Shown piece after piece: positions 36,076 to 47,848 of a stretch of 64,000 bases of DNA. Below the pieces are notes generated by a model that saw nothing but the letters and a program-made list of their open reading frames with translations, did not search any database and was not told where the DNA came from. How positions within the stretch are numbered: position 1 is the first letter of the stretch; each line of letters opens with the position of its first letter. This DNA is from Calvatia gigantea (lineage: Eukaryota > Basidiomycota > Agaricomycetes > Agaricales > Lycoperdaceae). The stretch is from assembly GCA_025093985.1 (NCBI GenBank), contig JACAAK010000007.1, positions 1,798,001 to 1,862,000 of the forward strand, written 5' to 3'. A program made the translations under genes and the position numbers.

Positions 36076-37342
36076 CGACGACGATACAGTTATATAATCA
36101 GTCTGACGGTAGGAGTTGGCAGAGAGAGTCCATAGGAGAAGGGTTGGTGGGGAGCAAGAACAGGCGAATCAACAAGGAGACCCTGGCAGCACATTAGCTT
36201 ATATTTGCGTTGGATCTCCTCCACCTCTCTGCAACTGACCCTTGTTACCACTTGTTTACCCTTCCTGTAAACCGCAGATCTGCCTCCCCATTATAGTTAA
36301 TTATATTTTGATCTGTTGGGATCTCGAAGAGTCGCTCCTCACTACTGTATGCATCCCCCTGCACGACACAATTCTCGTCCTTGCCCCTTGGCTTTCTGTT
36401 TCTTGTATTATATGTGAAGGGCCGGGCCGTGCGAATTAACTTACCTCACGTAGCGGACCCCGGCAACTCCTATGCCGGCAATCTGATCATTCCCCTAATT
36501 ATTATTCATTTGTCCCTCGAGTTCCCACAAGCAAGCCCACCGTTAGTTAGACCACATCGATCTATGCCTACCCTTTGACCTATTTGTACCCGTCCCACGT
36601 ACGCATTAACTAAGAGTTCCAAGCCCGTGTTTGAGAAATGAATAGCCTAGGCAAGATCCTGACTTATCAAGGTCTACCCACGTCGCTGGGAATCGAATCT
36701 CGAAATATAGAATATTAGAATATTGAATCCTTAAAATGCATAGGATCACTGTGCAAACAGCCACACTGTGCACCCCTTTTCTCCATTTCCCTTACTTACG
36801 TAGTTCTGGCGGCCCGTTACAATCATTTTTTGAGCCAATCTACTTGTTTTATCCGGACCCTATGACATAAGAGATGACTTGCCAATTCTCGGCGCAAAAA
36901 CAGAACACCAAAAATCGTATGGGCGGGCCATCTTCCTGGGTCGTTGCGTTGTGTTTCATGTAGGTATTCGTGTCCCCCGTAGTAAATCGGTGAAACACCC
37001 AGTTTCCTGGCACAGGTGGGGAAGGCTGCTGACCACACCACACCAGCGCACCAAAGTCTGGAATCCAACAAGCAACCTATGCAACGCAAGCTGCATAAGA
37101 CGTATGGCATCTCGCCAAATTTAGCACCTCAGAAGTTAGAACTTGAAGTACCAAGCCACCGCGTCCTCCCCCTCGACAACCCCAGACCGGGGAGGGCAAG
37201 GGGTACCGGTCAAAGGTTCCGGTTAACCGCTATCCGCATGGGCTCCCATTCCACTTTCATAATTCTTTTTTTTTTTTTTTTTTCGTGCACACTTGTGTAC
37301 GCATTTATTCCTCTTTTCCTATATTCCTACGGTTCTTAATTT
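36076..37342. other. Divergent intergenic region, transcription factor / Pml1
   Basis: About 1.27 kb with no supported gene. It contains an AT-rich direct repeat (TAGAATAT twice near 36709-36726) and an 18-nt T run at 37266-37283. Short frames are present but unconvincing. The size suits the promoter of a regulatory gene with a long leader. Confidence 0.4.
37266..37283 (+). repeat. Poly(T) tract, 18 nt, upstream of the Pml1-like gene
   Basis: An uninterrupted run of 18 T, about 275 nt upstream of the chosen Pml1 start. Poly(dA:dT) tracts commonly exclude nucleosomes in fungal promoters; whether this one does so is inference. Confidence 0.6.
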
Positions 37343-37558
37343 TTGAACATGCAGAGTCCACCAAATCACCATCATCGCAACGTACCACGTGATCAAAAAA
37401 TGCGAGTCCCAAGCCTGTGCTATCCAAGCCGACTGTTCTCCCTAAAATATCGGTTGGCGTTACCTTTCTTATCAGCTCCAGACTTAGCTCAGAGGCTTGG
37501 TGGGCATGAATCCATTTGTTTTGATTATACGCACTTACTGAACTTAGTCCAGTATTTC

Positions 37559-38624
37559 ATGCCGTATCAACAGGATAGGAATCGCTCTCGGGGTTCAAGG
37601 AACGACCACAGTTCGGCGCGAGAGACCAGGCCCCGTGAATATGACACGAATTCCCGGGAAAAGTATCCTGATGAAAGGGCCAACGTCCCATCTAGTCGAG
37701 GGGATTCACGCCGATACAGGGATTCAAAATATGAAAGTCGTGAGTATCAAGAACGTGACCGAGAGCAAGAACGACAGAGAGACAGGGAACGATACAATAG
37801 AGCAAGGGACGGTACATACGACGAGCGCACTTCACGGAACCGTCGGCGTTCGGCCTCGCCACGGTCGCTTTCCTCCAGACCACGGTCATTATCAGGAGAC
37901 CGTTCCCCGAGTGTGGAAAAGGCCAAACCCAATTTCGCTCAATCAGGGTTGCTTGCTGCAGAGACAAATACTGTAAAAGCTGTTGATGGTACGGCCACTG
38001 TTTTGAAGTATAATGAACCTCCAGAGGCTCGAAAACCAACCTTGAACTGGAGACTTTACGTTTTCAAAGGCACTGAGCAAGTCGGTAAGCTGTCGGATTT
38101 CGCCTCGACAGTTGCCCCGTCATTAACGAAACCGCCCTTGTAATCAGAACTTCTCCACATTCATAGGCAAAGTGCATATCTGATCGGACGTGACCGCCTC
38201 GTCGCAGACATTTCGATAGATCACCCCTCGTGTTCAAAGCAACACGCAGCCATACAATGTAAGAAGTGATTATCGGAGTGAACGTGACTTATTATGGGAC
38301 ATCCTCAGATCGATACATCCAAGGGAAGGACGAATCTAAAGGCATTGTGAAGCAAGTGTGTTCGCCATACCGAGGAGAAACCGTCCCTCATGTACCCCTC
38401 TTTTTTACAGACCTTTCATCATCGACTTGGAGTCCACCAACGGAACAACCGTGAACGATGAAAAGATACCACCAGCTCGCTTCTATGAGCTCAAAACAGG
38501 GGATGGTATGTTGGACCCGGCATACAAATCCACCGTTTACTGATTTACTTCGCTCTTTTCAGTCATCAAGCTTGGTCTTTCCACCCGAGAATATGTCTTA
38601 CTGAACGAAGAAGCGGCTTCCTAA
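37559..38624 (+). CDS. PML1: FHA-domain protein Pml1/SNIP1, pre-mRNA retention and splicing (RES) complex
   Basis: Spliceosome-associated subunit. From MPYQQDRNRSRGSRND (37559) there is an RS/RE-rich basic region (REREYQERDREQERQ type, SASPRSLSSRPRSLS), then LNWRLYVFKGTEQV. The FHA domain spans short exons: ELLHIHRQSAYLIGRDRLVA, HPSCSKQHAAIQ, YRYIQGKDESKGIVKQ, PFIIDLESTNGTTVN, RFYELKTGDV and IKLGLSTREYVLL, ending at 38624. The phosphopeptide-binding GRD, S.QH and STNGT residues are all present. The 'YR...VK.PFIIDL' order is specific to SNIP1/Pml1. The frame is open upstream to an ATG at 37343, which would add 72 residues that do not look conserved. Confidence 0.92.
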
Positions 38625-39385
38625 CCTAGCCATTTCCCCCGTTAGAGTTCACCATCGTGACCCCGGCTATTCCGATTTGTCTCACTAATTGACAATGCTT
38701 GATCCACATGTTGTCCCCAAAATGCCCTCCAAGTAACCATTGTCGAAAGGACAATGGCACGTTGAGGACTATGTACGGATGATAACCATGCGATAGTGTC
38801 AAATACTGAAGAATTTCTCATGCCTCATTGTCACCTCGTGCCAAAACACTCCTCTGAGGCATCAGCCGAAACCATTATCGTGCGTCATCACCTCTAAAAA
38901 CGAAAGATCCTAGGGAGATCGGACAGATTGACTCCCATTTACCGAAAAGTATATCCAGGGCGTGCTCCCTCTAATTGCTCCCAATCGTCTCAAATCTCCT
39001 CTCTGACAAAATCCGTCGAGGACAATAATTTATGGCCTGCAATTGTGAATTTTGCTTCTTGCAAAGGACAATGAAAGGGCACGACGATAAATTCTTCCCG
39101 ACAATCGCATTCCCAAGCTAATGCATCGTGGCGACAAAAAATTGCTGCACAATGAAAGAAAACTTGACCGAAAGAACCACCTACCAAATCTAGACCATCC
39201 GGCAACGAGGTGATAATAGAAGGGTATGCTGTACCTTTGCGGAGTTATAGGCCCCAGGGCTGGCATATCACTTCTGGGTCCAAGCACAAACCTGCATGAA
39301 GCCTCCGCCCAAGGATTAATTTACTTTATAATCCTCGAAATTTTGAGATTGAAGGGCCTCCTGATATTGCTTCCATCACACAGTT
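38625..39385. other. Intergenic stretch, Pml1 3' region / C2H2 promoter
   Basis: 761 bases with no supported gene. It contains one clean hairpin (38737-38757). The octamer GGACAATG occurs twice (38749, 39066), with related GACAAT copies near 38692 and 39020. Confidence 0.4.
38737..38757 (+). repeat. Perfect 8-bp inverted repeat with 5-nt loop
   Basis: CCATTGTC, loop GAAAG, GACAATGG. It lies 113 nt after the Pml1 stop codon, so it could be in the 3' UTR or be a factor-binding palindrome. There is no poly-U tract and it is not a bacterial-type terminator. Confidence 0.5.
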
Positions 39386-40530
39386 ATGTACCCATACGAC
39401 TATCCCGACTTCCTCCAGTTGCACCTGAGCTCTGATGCTTCATTCGACTACGATTTCGACGCCCACATAGCGCAGTGCGCCAATGTCTTTGGAACCGAGG
39501 ATAAAGGATGTTTTGATGACCATCATGGTCCTCCCGTTCCATTGATCCTTTCCGCGTCGGATGGCTTTGGATCTCCTTATTCCTCGAGTTCAAGCAGGAG
39601 TTCCCCAGTCTCAAAAGGTTCTGTCAAATCCGAAGAGTCGGACTGCGAGGATGCTGCTTTTGCTGCACCAACCTTCCCCCCGTCCCAACCTTCAAGAAAA
39701 AGAAATGAAAGGATTAGGTATGCGATAGATGTCATGGTTGCGAGGCTCGGCTCTAACCTGTTGTAGATCGTTTGATAACCCACAGGCCGTCCACCAACCA
39801 AGCCCTGGACCCTCTCCCCCCCATACTCTTCAGAGGACTCGCCCATCGAAAACGCTCACCAGCAGAATACCGCCTTCCGTCTGTCCGATCCCCAAGACTT
39901 CGGTCCCAGAATTGTCAATATCACACTTTAGCCGTAAAAGACTACGCAAGCCTATCCTCCCATCTGCGCGCTTGTCTGATGAGGACGCGGGTGGTGAAAG
40001 CGAACAATGGTACTGACGATGAATATGTCCCAACCCCTCGTTATACTGGGGTGAAACGACGGCGCACCTCACGCAACTCCACCTATCGTTCCACATCTAT
40101 GATCCGAGTCTCATCACCGCCAATTACTCCCGGAAAACGTGTCCTTGGCGCGTGTCATTCGCGCAACAAACAAGCCACATCTGCCACAGCAATCAATAAA
40201 GCTTTCCACACCAGTAATCTAAGTTTTGTCTGTCCCGAGTGTGGCTGGAAACAGGCCAACAAGCGCCTGCCTGACTTCAAACGTCACCTTCGTACACATA
40301 CTCGGCCTGACGATACGGACCAATCGAAGGGCTGGTGGTGTAAAGGAGTTCTCTTGGAGGAAGCTCATAAATTCAACATTCCAAAGGACGCGAAGCCATA
40401 TCTATTCCTGGGCCAGGAGCGCATAGGTGGCTGTATGCAGACGTTCAGTCGTCGAGACGCACTTAAGCGACATTTGGACAACGTCAATGTCGGATGTGCC
40501 GGGCGACCAACAGAGGCTATAGATGGTTAG
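39386..40530 (+). CDS. C2H2 zinc-finger protein
   Basis: Exon 1 starts MYPYDYPDFLQLHLSSDASF at 39386, a Tyr/Asp/Ser-rich segment, and ends RKRNERIR. The C-terminal exon carries a first finger FVCPECGWKQANKRLPDFKR...HLRTH and a second, longer finger starting WWCKGV and closing with GGCMQTFSRRDALKRHLD. A basic block VKRRRTSRN lies between. This is probably a DNA-binding regulator; its targets are unknown. The segment 39775-40015 is ambiguous: acceptor 'cccacag' gives a frame continuous with the fingers, whereas acceptor 'gttgtag' gives a more protein-like frame (KRLRKPILPSARLSDEDAGG) that stops just before the fingers. Confidence 0.75.
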
Positions 40531-40653
40531 GCTTGCATTATCCTCGGTCTCACGTCGATAGAGAACACCATCTTGTATGCATTAATGTTCTATAGTCAGT
40601 ACTGAAATACCCCCAAATTAGGAATTTAATATACGTCTGTGACGACCGTAATC

Positions 40654-41214
40654 CTAGTCTTCTAGTCGCCTCGAACGTATTCGCTTGCCATTTTGTACAG
40701 CGGGGCCCCAGCTAAAAAGATAACATGTTCGTTCGTCAGGTCATGTGAGGAACCGGAGGGAGTTTTGCATACCCTCGTACTGTCTTCTTAGGTTTTGCCC
40801 CGTGAGCAAACTCGCGTGGATCGAGTCCCAGACGGTACTTCTCCATGCACCACAATATATACCTAGAAGGCGGTTACGCCCCACGTTTCAGCGAATTAAA
40901 TTCCTAAAAGTGTCCCGAAAATACCTCCGGTCTCTCACCGCCAACCCGGCTTTCCGCATATCCTGCCCGGAGGTTTTCCAAAAGGCCTCCCATGATTCTG
41001 TATCCAACTTTTCTTCGGAGGAACGTCCAATGGCCTTAAGGAACTGTTGGGGCGCCGAGATTTGTAGGGGTGAGGCTTTGGGGTTTTCGGGAGGTGGAGG
41101 AAAGACGCGAGGAGGGGGGGCAGGACGGAGGGCAGTCCTGTGGACAATAGTACGCGTCAAGCTTGGCGCAGACATGCATAGACGAGGACCGAAGCCGAGG
41201 CTAGCGAGCAACAT
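40654..41214 (-). CDS. FYV4: Mitochondrial small ribosomal subunit protein mS41 (Fyv4, IGR motif)
   Basis: Starts MLLASLGFGPRLCMSAPSLT (41214), an Arg/Ser-rich mitochondrial presequence. Then comes the family signature: LQISAPQQFLKAIGRSSEEK ('F...IGR') with WEAFWKTSGQDMRKAGLAVR and, after an intron, YILWCMEKYRLGLDPREFAH. A second intron joins KTVRG to WGPAVQNGKRIRSRRLED and the stop at 40654. About 135 residues. The SAM-like IGR domain defines mS41 in fungi. It converges on the C2H2 gene (123 bp). Confidence 0.92.
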
Positions 41215-41384
41215 CGGGAGATTGGGTTAGAAATGGTTGGAAACGAAGCTAGATTCTTTGCTTGCTGGCTGATCACGTGTTACTTAGTCCATTGAAGCCG
41301 ACAGCCTACAGAGGTATTTTTAGGGCGGGGTATGTATCTCAATTTAAACTGCTCAAGTACACTTGGGGGAATGATGTGACAACA

Positions 41385-43688
41385 TTAAAATATGGGTGCA
41401 TCTCGTAGAAATAACTTGGATTCCTCTTTCTTTACCCACCGGACAACCGCATTAGCAGCCCCTATCACAGCACTCTTGGGCAGCCGAGGGGAAAGCGCAA
41501 TGTAAAGTTCAAAAGGTTGGGTAATCTGAAGAAACAGTCAGGTCCCCGTAGAGCGGGAGGTGGAACAACTTACCCAACCCATCGCACTTTCTGTGTCCGT
41601 GCGTATATACTGAAGTTTCAACGGCTCGGATTGGCCTGACTTAGCGTGAATGGCATCGTGTAACGTTTGGTATAGGGTGATCAACCTGCCGGGGAAAAAA
41701 TCCATCAAGAAAATGAGAGCCAACAGGGCGGCAAACGCACTAACCTTCGTTTCTCATTAGCGCTGTTGTACGGGTCCTCAAAGATCGGGTATGTAATTTG
41801 AACTTGCGATCGTGACTTGTATATAAAATGCCGCAGGCCAGGAACGCCGACATCGGCGACTGTATATACCGTCTGTCGCGACTCAATGGCTTTCGCCAAC
41901 GCATGCAGTGATCCATCGCCGACGAGTTTCTGATGAGTGTGGGCATCAAGCACCAAAGCCGCTGAAGGCGGTCACCTACCCTGGTTACTGTCTCACACCA
42001 GCCTTTGATATACTCGAAATCGCCACTCCCACTGATGCAGATCAGGGCTATGTTCGGATTTGGAATGTCACTGGGATCCTCCTTGAACGCGTTCGTGCTT
42101 GCTACAGGCGAAGACGGCGAACTTGAGTCGGTAACGGGGTGCTCATGAAGCAGAAAAGATATGTAGGCGTTCACAAATCCAGAGGGGTTAAACTTTGGAA
42201 GGCAGACTGGTATCCAGGAGGCAGAGGCCTGGGAGTTAGATATTGAAGGAGATTTGATGGTGTTCTGAAGGATGTGGATATCTGGACGCGATTATGACTC
42301 TGCAGCATGAGAAACTCCTGGGGCGCACCTGCTGGGTGTATAGAATGTTTCCTTGGCCGAATGAGGGTAATAACCCGACCTTCGCCCATCAGTATAACAT
42401 AGAGCATTTCCTAAATCAAGTTTTACTCCCTAACGCAACGACTATAGGGTAACCGTTACCTTAGTTTTGCCTGCTGGGACTAACGATTCTGCAATCTTCT
42501 TCCTGAGCTTGGGGTCAAGCTTTAGGCAATGTAGCGATGAAACGCTGATTGCGAGATCGGTCTCAAGTTCGTCAAGTAACGAAGTCAAAAACGATTCAGT
42601 CCCTGGGTGAAGAATCAACGAGGTGATATTGTTTATCTGAGGAAAAGGAAATACCATCAAGTAGCCGTCGAAGGTCGAAATTGGTCCTCCTCTCAAATAT
42701 TCGCCTAAGTTGGGCAGCAGTAACTATGCTCAGGATCTGAAGGTGTAAATATTCCAGATGCGTTCTTATCTAGGTACGGATATCAGAATCCAAATCCAAA
42801 TTCTGGCCAGAATGGGCTTACAACAGATTCTGGCTCACCCCAGGACGAAACACAGACGTAGTACAAAGGCCAACGTAACAAGAACGTTATCCTTGATTCC
42901 CCAGCATTAATGCACCTGATCTTGTCGCCGTCATCGATGAATATAGAAACCAAGGCTTGCATAATTCCGATTGTAGATGCCATACTGTCTGGGTTAGTAC
43001 TTCCTGGTCGACTACGACCGTCATCACCACAGTTTCTGGCGGATGGAGAGTGTAATACCTGATAAAGACAGGTTTCCCTGCATCTGTTAGTACGAAATAT
43101 TCTCGCGGCAAAAATCTAGTGGCTAATGAGGCGCGTGCTCAGGAATTGAAGAGCTAAGCAAGGAAATTGTTTACCGGCTGTAAAGGACAGTTCTTGCAAA
43201 TCCGTTTGTAATGGCCTGTATCTAGGCATTGGAATGTTGTGTTCTTTCTCACTTCTGTAAGGACTGAAAGCAGGCGATTAGAATTGAATCTAACCTATGT
43301 GTGCTGGCTTCCCCGAGAGTGTTCTCCTTAGCTGTTCTCTTAAGAACCTTTTGGAGTCCTCGTTTGTTACCACCACTGAACGTGTCGCTTCTATTGAGTC
43401 TTCCTCAGTAATATCAGTGTCGGTGTCCATATCCTGAATTAATATGCCCTCGCTCATATCCACATTGATGATGGAGGAAGCTGAGCTCTCCAAGGCTTGT
43501 TCCCGCGGAAACACCGACGCAGTGGAGGCATCGAGTTCACCAGAAACCGTTGTATTGAGGCCGTGTACGTGCAGACTCGGCAACGAAGGAGAAGGGTGCA
43601 GCGCAGGGATAGCCAGGCGTGAAGGGGACACTCCTTTTCCAGGAGGACTTGGGCGAGAGGGTGTCCGCGAGCGCGGGGTATGTGACAT
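41385..43688 (-). CDS. MON1: Mon1, subunit of the Mon1-Ccz1 Rab7/Ypt7 exchange factor
   Basis: Acts at late endosomes and vacuoles. The start MSHTPRSRTPSRPSPPGKG (43688) opens a disordered Ser/Pro N-terminus; then PREYFVLTDAGKPVFIRY, MASTIGIMQALVSIFIDDGD, IRCINAGESRITFLLRWPLY and SSWGEPESV make the first longin domain. TSLILHPGTESFLTSLLDEL, VILMGEGRVITLIRPRKHSI and NPNIALICISGSGDFEYIKG belong to later longin parts. The C-terminus joins RHFIYKSRSQVQITYPIFED to LITLYQTLHDAIHAKSGQ and FLRDAPIF. The GEPES and G.R.+.L+RP signatures are diagnostic. At least eight introns. It shares a 228-bp divergent promoter with the BTB gene. Confidence 0.95.
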
Positions 43689-43916
43689 TCTAAAGTTGCA
43701 GTTGGCTTTGAGTTATCTATGTGTGAAACAGGGAGCAGAGGCGTACACTTGGAGGACCCTTTCCTGATCTCCCTGAAAGTGTTGGGTGCACGTGCACACA
43801 CCCATGTGCTACCCATGCCAGGTCCTACTTTGACTTCAAATACAATTGAGACTATGACTTTTTCTCCATTGTAAAGTTGGAGCACAATTAATCTACCTGT
43901 CACTTCGAACCCGGGC

Positions 43917-45074
43917 ATGAGTGTCGAACATTCTACGCATTGTTCATCCATCGGTTCAATTGTTCATAGCCGAGGCGAGGTGAGTCTTCGTCCTCGATTC
44001 AGACATCAGTCGGCTCACGATATGCCTGATAGCCCTGGTTTGAGGACGGAAATATTGTTCTAGTTACCCACGATACTCCAACCGCCTTTCGACTCCATCG
44101 TGGCGTCCTGGTATGTGTTATTCTTCGTCTCGGCGGAGCTCCATGTGCTGAGAGTGTTTTCAGGCAAGGCACTCGGAGGTTTTCCGAGATATGCTTGGGT
44201 TCCCTCAACCAGAAGCTGGCCTAGAGACTTATGAAGGATGTCAGGTTGTTTGCATGAGTGATACTCCCCTGGAGCTTTCTAACCTTGTCAAAGCTCTTTA
44301 TGATGGCCCGTAAGTCAACGTCTGCATCTTGCGGCCTCGCTAAGCGTTTCTTTCAGCCAGTTTCAAAATGGGAGTCTTGACGACTTCTTTTACCTAGCTG
44401 GGATCCTCCGCTTGGCCACGAAATACTTCATTGCTAATCTCCGCACACAGGCCATACGGTTTCTTGCACAAACGTGGTCGTTCACACTTGAAGGCCATGA
44501 CCAGATGGTTGAGGCCGCTCTCCAGTCACCTTCCGTTGCCGACCTCTCTTATCCATATGTCCACCCGCTTCATGCCCTGAACCTAGCCAGGGAGACTAAT
44601 GTCAACATTGTTGTCCCATCTGCGCTTTATTTTCTCTCGTTATATCCACTGGCAGATATCCTCAAAGCAGACCATCCTAAATTAAAACCGGAACACCCAT
44701 CGAAGCCATCATCTGTCCTTTCCTCTTTCGACGTCGTGCAGTATACCAACATGTACCAATACCGCCTTCATTTGATTCTACATTTCGTGCGACAATTCTG
44801 CGAGCGTCAGACTTCTATGTCATGTACTTCAGGGAGCCTGTGTGCAGGACGTTTACGCCGGCTCCAGCTCCAACTGTCACGTTCTTGGTCGCTGAGGACG
44901 GGCCCATTGCACTATATGATGCAAGCAGCTCAAGAAGTATCCCGCGATCAAACTATGTGTATAGAGTGTCGTACTCAATTCCAAGATGACGTTCTAGAAT
45001 TGCGCGGGAGAAACTTGGGAGGAACTCCCTCAAATCATAGGACTCCCGAGCTGGTCAGATATGCAAGCCAGTGA
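43917..45074 (+). CDS. BTB/POZ-domain protein, basidiomycete-expanded type
   Basis: Start at 43917 (MSVEHSTHCSSIGSIVHSRG). Intron 1 uses acceptor 'tgatag' to reach EPWFEDGNIVLVTHDTPTAF; then RLHRGVL/ARHSEVFRDMLG, LSNLVKALYDGP/QFQNG and LAGILRLATKYFIANLRTQ form the BTB fold. The C-terminal half follows the pattern of the expanded agaricomycete family: YQYRLHLILHFVRQFCE, a Cys pair, RLQLQLSRSWSLRTGPLHYM and CIECRTQF. BTB proteins often bring substrates to CUL3 ligases; whether these expanded fungal members do is unknown. No signal peptide or membrane segment. Confidence 0.85.
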
Positions 45075-45621
45075 TCTATCCGCGGAGCAACCTCTTTGAG
45101 AGGCTCTATAACGTTCTCATAGACATTAGTGGACTTCCAGCAAGAGCACTCCATTCTTAAGGTATGGCATACACTTCCTTGCGAAGATCGTACTCATACC
45201 GACAACAAACGTTCAAGGAACGAGAGCATAAGACAGGCAACTGTCTGGGCATTTTATAGGATGAAGTTCTTTACATTCGGATGAGCGTATATGTTTATCT
45301 TTTTCATAATATTTAACTATCGAGGAACGATACCTCCCTGTCATCTCGAACAGCATTTATCTCGGGGCCTTCTTGTCCGATGAATTACCAAAGCAACGTC
45401 TCACGGGCCGCAATAGGTGGTCGCATCGAGGGCTCCGTGACCCCCTCCAAAGTTCCTCGCAGAACCGCCGGTGCAACGGAACCGTACCTGACCTTCACCG
45501 CGGTCCGTAAACCCGACTTCTACGTGGTTTCAATCTCACAAACTTTGACAAGTGTTAATGCCCTCTGGGCTGATAGTTATAGTACAGCTTTTGGAAACTA
45601 CGCTCGCCCCTTATTTCTTAG
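45075..45621. other. Convergent intergenic stretch
   Basis: 547 bases between the stops of the BTB and alcohol dehydrogenase genes. A plus-strand frame from 45380 runs into the dehydrogenase antisense; it shows no domain and I treat it as chance. Confidence 0.4.
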
Positions 45622-47301
45622 TTATTTCCACGGATCGAAGATCACCTTCCCAATCTCGCCCTTATCAAAGGCGCGGTAACTTTCGGCCGCCTTACTGAAG
45701 TCGACAATGCGGTCAATCAGGCTGGCGGGTTCACCGACCTTACCAAAGACATCTTGCCGTTTGACTACGATCATAAATCAGTTGCCTGTGCACCGAATTA
45801 CTGACAGAGACACCCACCAAGGAGATCAAATGCAGGAGGGAACATGGCGCGAGCAGGACATCGTCCGAAATCAAGAGAGACATTCTTGTTGTATAGCTGA
45901 CGTCCAGTCACAGGCAAGGGGGGTTCTCCATGAACCCCAACTGAGACGATAACACCAAATGCCCTGACAAGTTCATAACCCAGACTCAAGGCGCTCGTAT
46001 TTCCCACGACCTGAGGGGAGGTGAAAAGCTACCTAGGAGTCCCCTAAGTGCTACAGCTTACCTCCAAAACTGCGGTTGCACCAACGCCATCAGTCCATTC
46101 CGCGACCTTGACCTTTGCCTCATCTATGGACAGAACAGCGAATTCCCCGGTGCCCTTACTCTCCGCGTCAATGGTGTTGTACACTGCCTTCATCTTCTCC
46201 CGCCGAGATTCATTAGGATCGACGGCCACGACACGGAAAGGGATCCTGCGAGACGCAAGGACATCCAACATACTGACGGTAGCGCAAACACCAACAGGTC
46301 CAAGGCCGATGATCGCGACTGTCAGGATACGATCAGACTCTGTAAAATCGACCTCGTTGCCTGGTCCACTGTCGTTGGAGAAGCACAGAGGCCAGGGTCT
46401 TCCTGTAATCACAGGGGCGACCTTGGGGTGGTTGATAGCCTGCAAGGCGGCAAAAACGCCAGTTGGCAGGATATCTGCGAGCATTAGAAGGGAACTGTCC
46501 GCGATGCTTGAGAGAGCCGTTCGCTTCGCCTCCGCTGACAATGCGCTTGACCAGGTGGAAGGGTTGCTGAGATTGAAGAGCGTGCCTCCAGCTTTGGGAA
46601 CCCGCACATATTGTGCCTGGCCTCCTTCAAGGGCAGGAGAGCCAAACAGGTAGCCCTCTGGGCAACGGCCGGTGTACCCGAGTCGACACACACTAGGGGA
46701 GGGGCCGTGGATGAATAAAAATTACCGCAGAGGATTGTAGCTACTCACTGGCATTCTCCGCAGTTGACAGTGAATGGTGAAACAACCTTATCGCCCACCT
46801 TAAGATTGGAGTACAGGCCGGGTCTGCCCTGTACGTTGGGCTTGTAGCTCTCGCCAAGCGCGACGACTTCACCGATGAATTCATGTCCGCATGTGTGACT
46901 ATGGAGTTGTGGCATCACTATGCGCTTGAGCTTATTACGATACTCACGTCTGATTTACACCTCCGTGTCCTCGATAGATGTGAAGGTCACTACCTATCCA
47001 GCGGATCAATGAGAATCTTTTGGATCAAACACAAATTTAACAAACCGCAAAGGGCGGCGAGCTAGATGGTACCTGTTCAGATTTATTCAAATCGATCGGA
47101 TACAAGCCCTCACTTTAACTTTGACGATAGCATCATCTGAGTGTTGAATGCTGGACACCGGGACTTATCATCGATCGTCGCCTCAATCGGAGGGAGTAAA
47201 CCGTACCTTGGCACAGGGACGTCTTCTACCCTAATGTCATACGAAGGAGGATGCCATCGGATAGCTTTCTGAGTGTTAGAAGGGATGACTAGCGAGGCCA
47301 T
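45622..47301 (-). CDS. Zinc-dependent alcohol dehydrogenase (medium-chain dehydrogenase/reductase)
   Basis: NAD(P)-dependent oxidoreductase. From MASLVIPSNTQKAIRWHPPS (47301), exons join IQHSDDAIVKVK to LAALCG (acceptor 'catctag') and SDLHIYRGHGG, giving catalytic Cys; THTCGHEFIGEVV gives the His-Glu pair; NCGEC and CRLGYTGRC give structural-zinc cysteines. The Rossmann segment is ILTVAIIGLGPVGVCATVSM, with VVAVDPNESRR after the second strand (Asp suggests NAD preference). It ends GEIGKVIFDPWK. At least seven introns. The fold and zinc sites are certain; the substrate (alcohol, aldehyde-glutathione adduct or polyol) is not. It lies back to back with the GH43 gene, but co-function is not implied by sequence. 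Confidence 0.88.
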
Positions 47302-47848
47302 AGTTGCAAGGTTCAGGATCACCTATGGGAATGGTGCGGCTATATCCTTGGTCGGGAGGGGATATTTCCACTCTGTCAGATTGCACCCGCGCCCAAGTGG
47401 GGACGGCTGCGGATATTGTCACCTGGATATCACAATTCGGGTACAGAACGTTAAGATGTTGGTGTTGAATATTTTGCAACAATGGCAGAATCACTCTGTA
47501 TTGTCCCAAGGTGCGGTCGCCAACGTCGTCTCTGGCAGTTCCCTCACTTACGTTGAAAGTGTGGTTGCCGGACCGACATCGGACCGACAACTTCGATCCC
47601 TCATCTGAGCAAGGGCAGGTGACAGGGGCTGCCTTCAACGTAGCCATCCCACATCACGCTTCGTCCGCCCAGGATGATGTTCGAATTTCGCCGTTGTACT
47701 TACCGAGGCTCGTCATTCCCTCGCACTGGACGAAGTCGTAATGTTGAGTTGGCGGTGGAGAAGGGCCATGTGCACTCCAATGCTCTAAATAGAGACCACA
47801 TTTTATATAAAGACGTCTCCCGACTTCGGGTAACTGACCACCAAAACC
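47302..47848. other. Divergent promoter region, alcohol dehydrogenase / GH43
   Basis: 547 bases. On the GH43 side there is a CCAAT box and a TATA box at good spacing. A minus-strand frame (47276-47647) is open but unconvincing. Confidence 0.45.
47777..47812 (+). promoter_or_regulatory. CCAAT and TATA elements of the GH43 gene
   Basis: CCAAT at 47777-47781 and TTATATAAAG at about 47803-47812, the latter about 40 nt before the start codon at 47849. Confidence 0.55.

Noticed and set aside
36655..36705. tRNA B-box-like text (GATTCGATTCC on the minus strand)
   Set aside because: No five-base T-stem, no A box at the right distance and no acceptor stem.
43454..43951. Minus-strand frame of 165 codons upstream of and overlapping MON1
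   Set aside because: Overlaps the well-supported MON1 first exon in another frame and the BTB start region; no recognisable domain.
47276..47647. Minus-strand frame of 123 codons between the alcohol dehydrogenase and GH43 genes
   Set aside because: Lies in the divergent promoter, overlaps the dehydrogenase start and has no domain.
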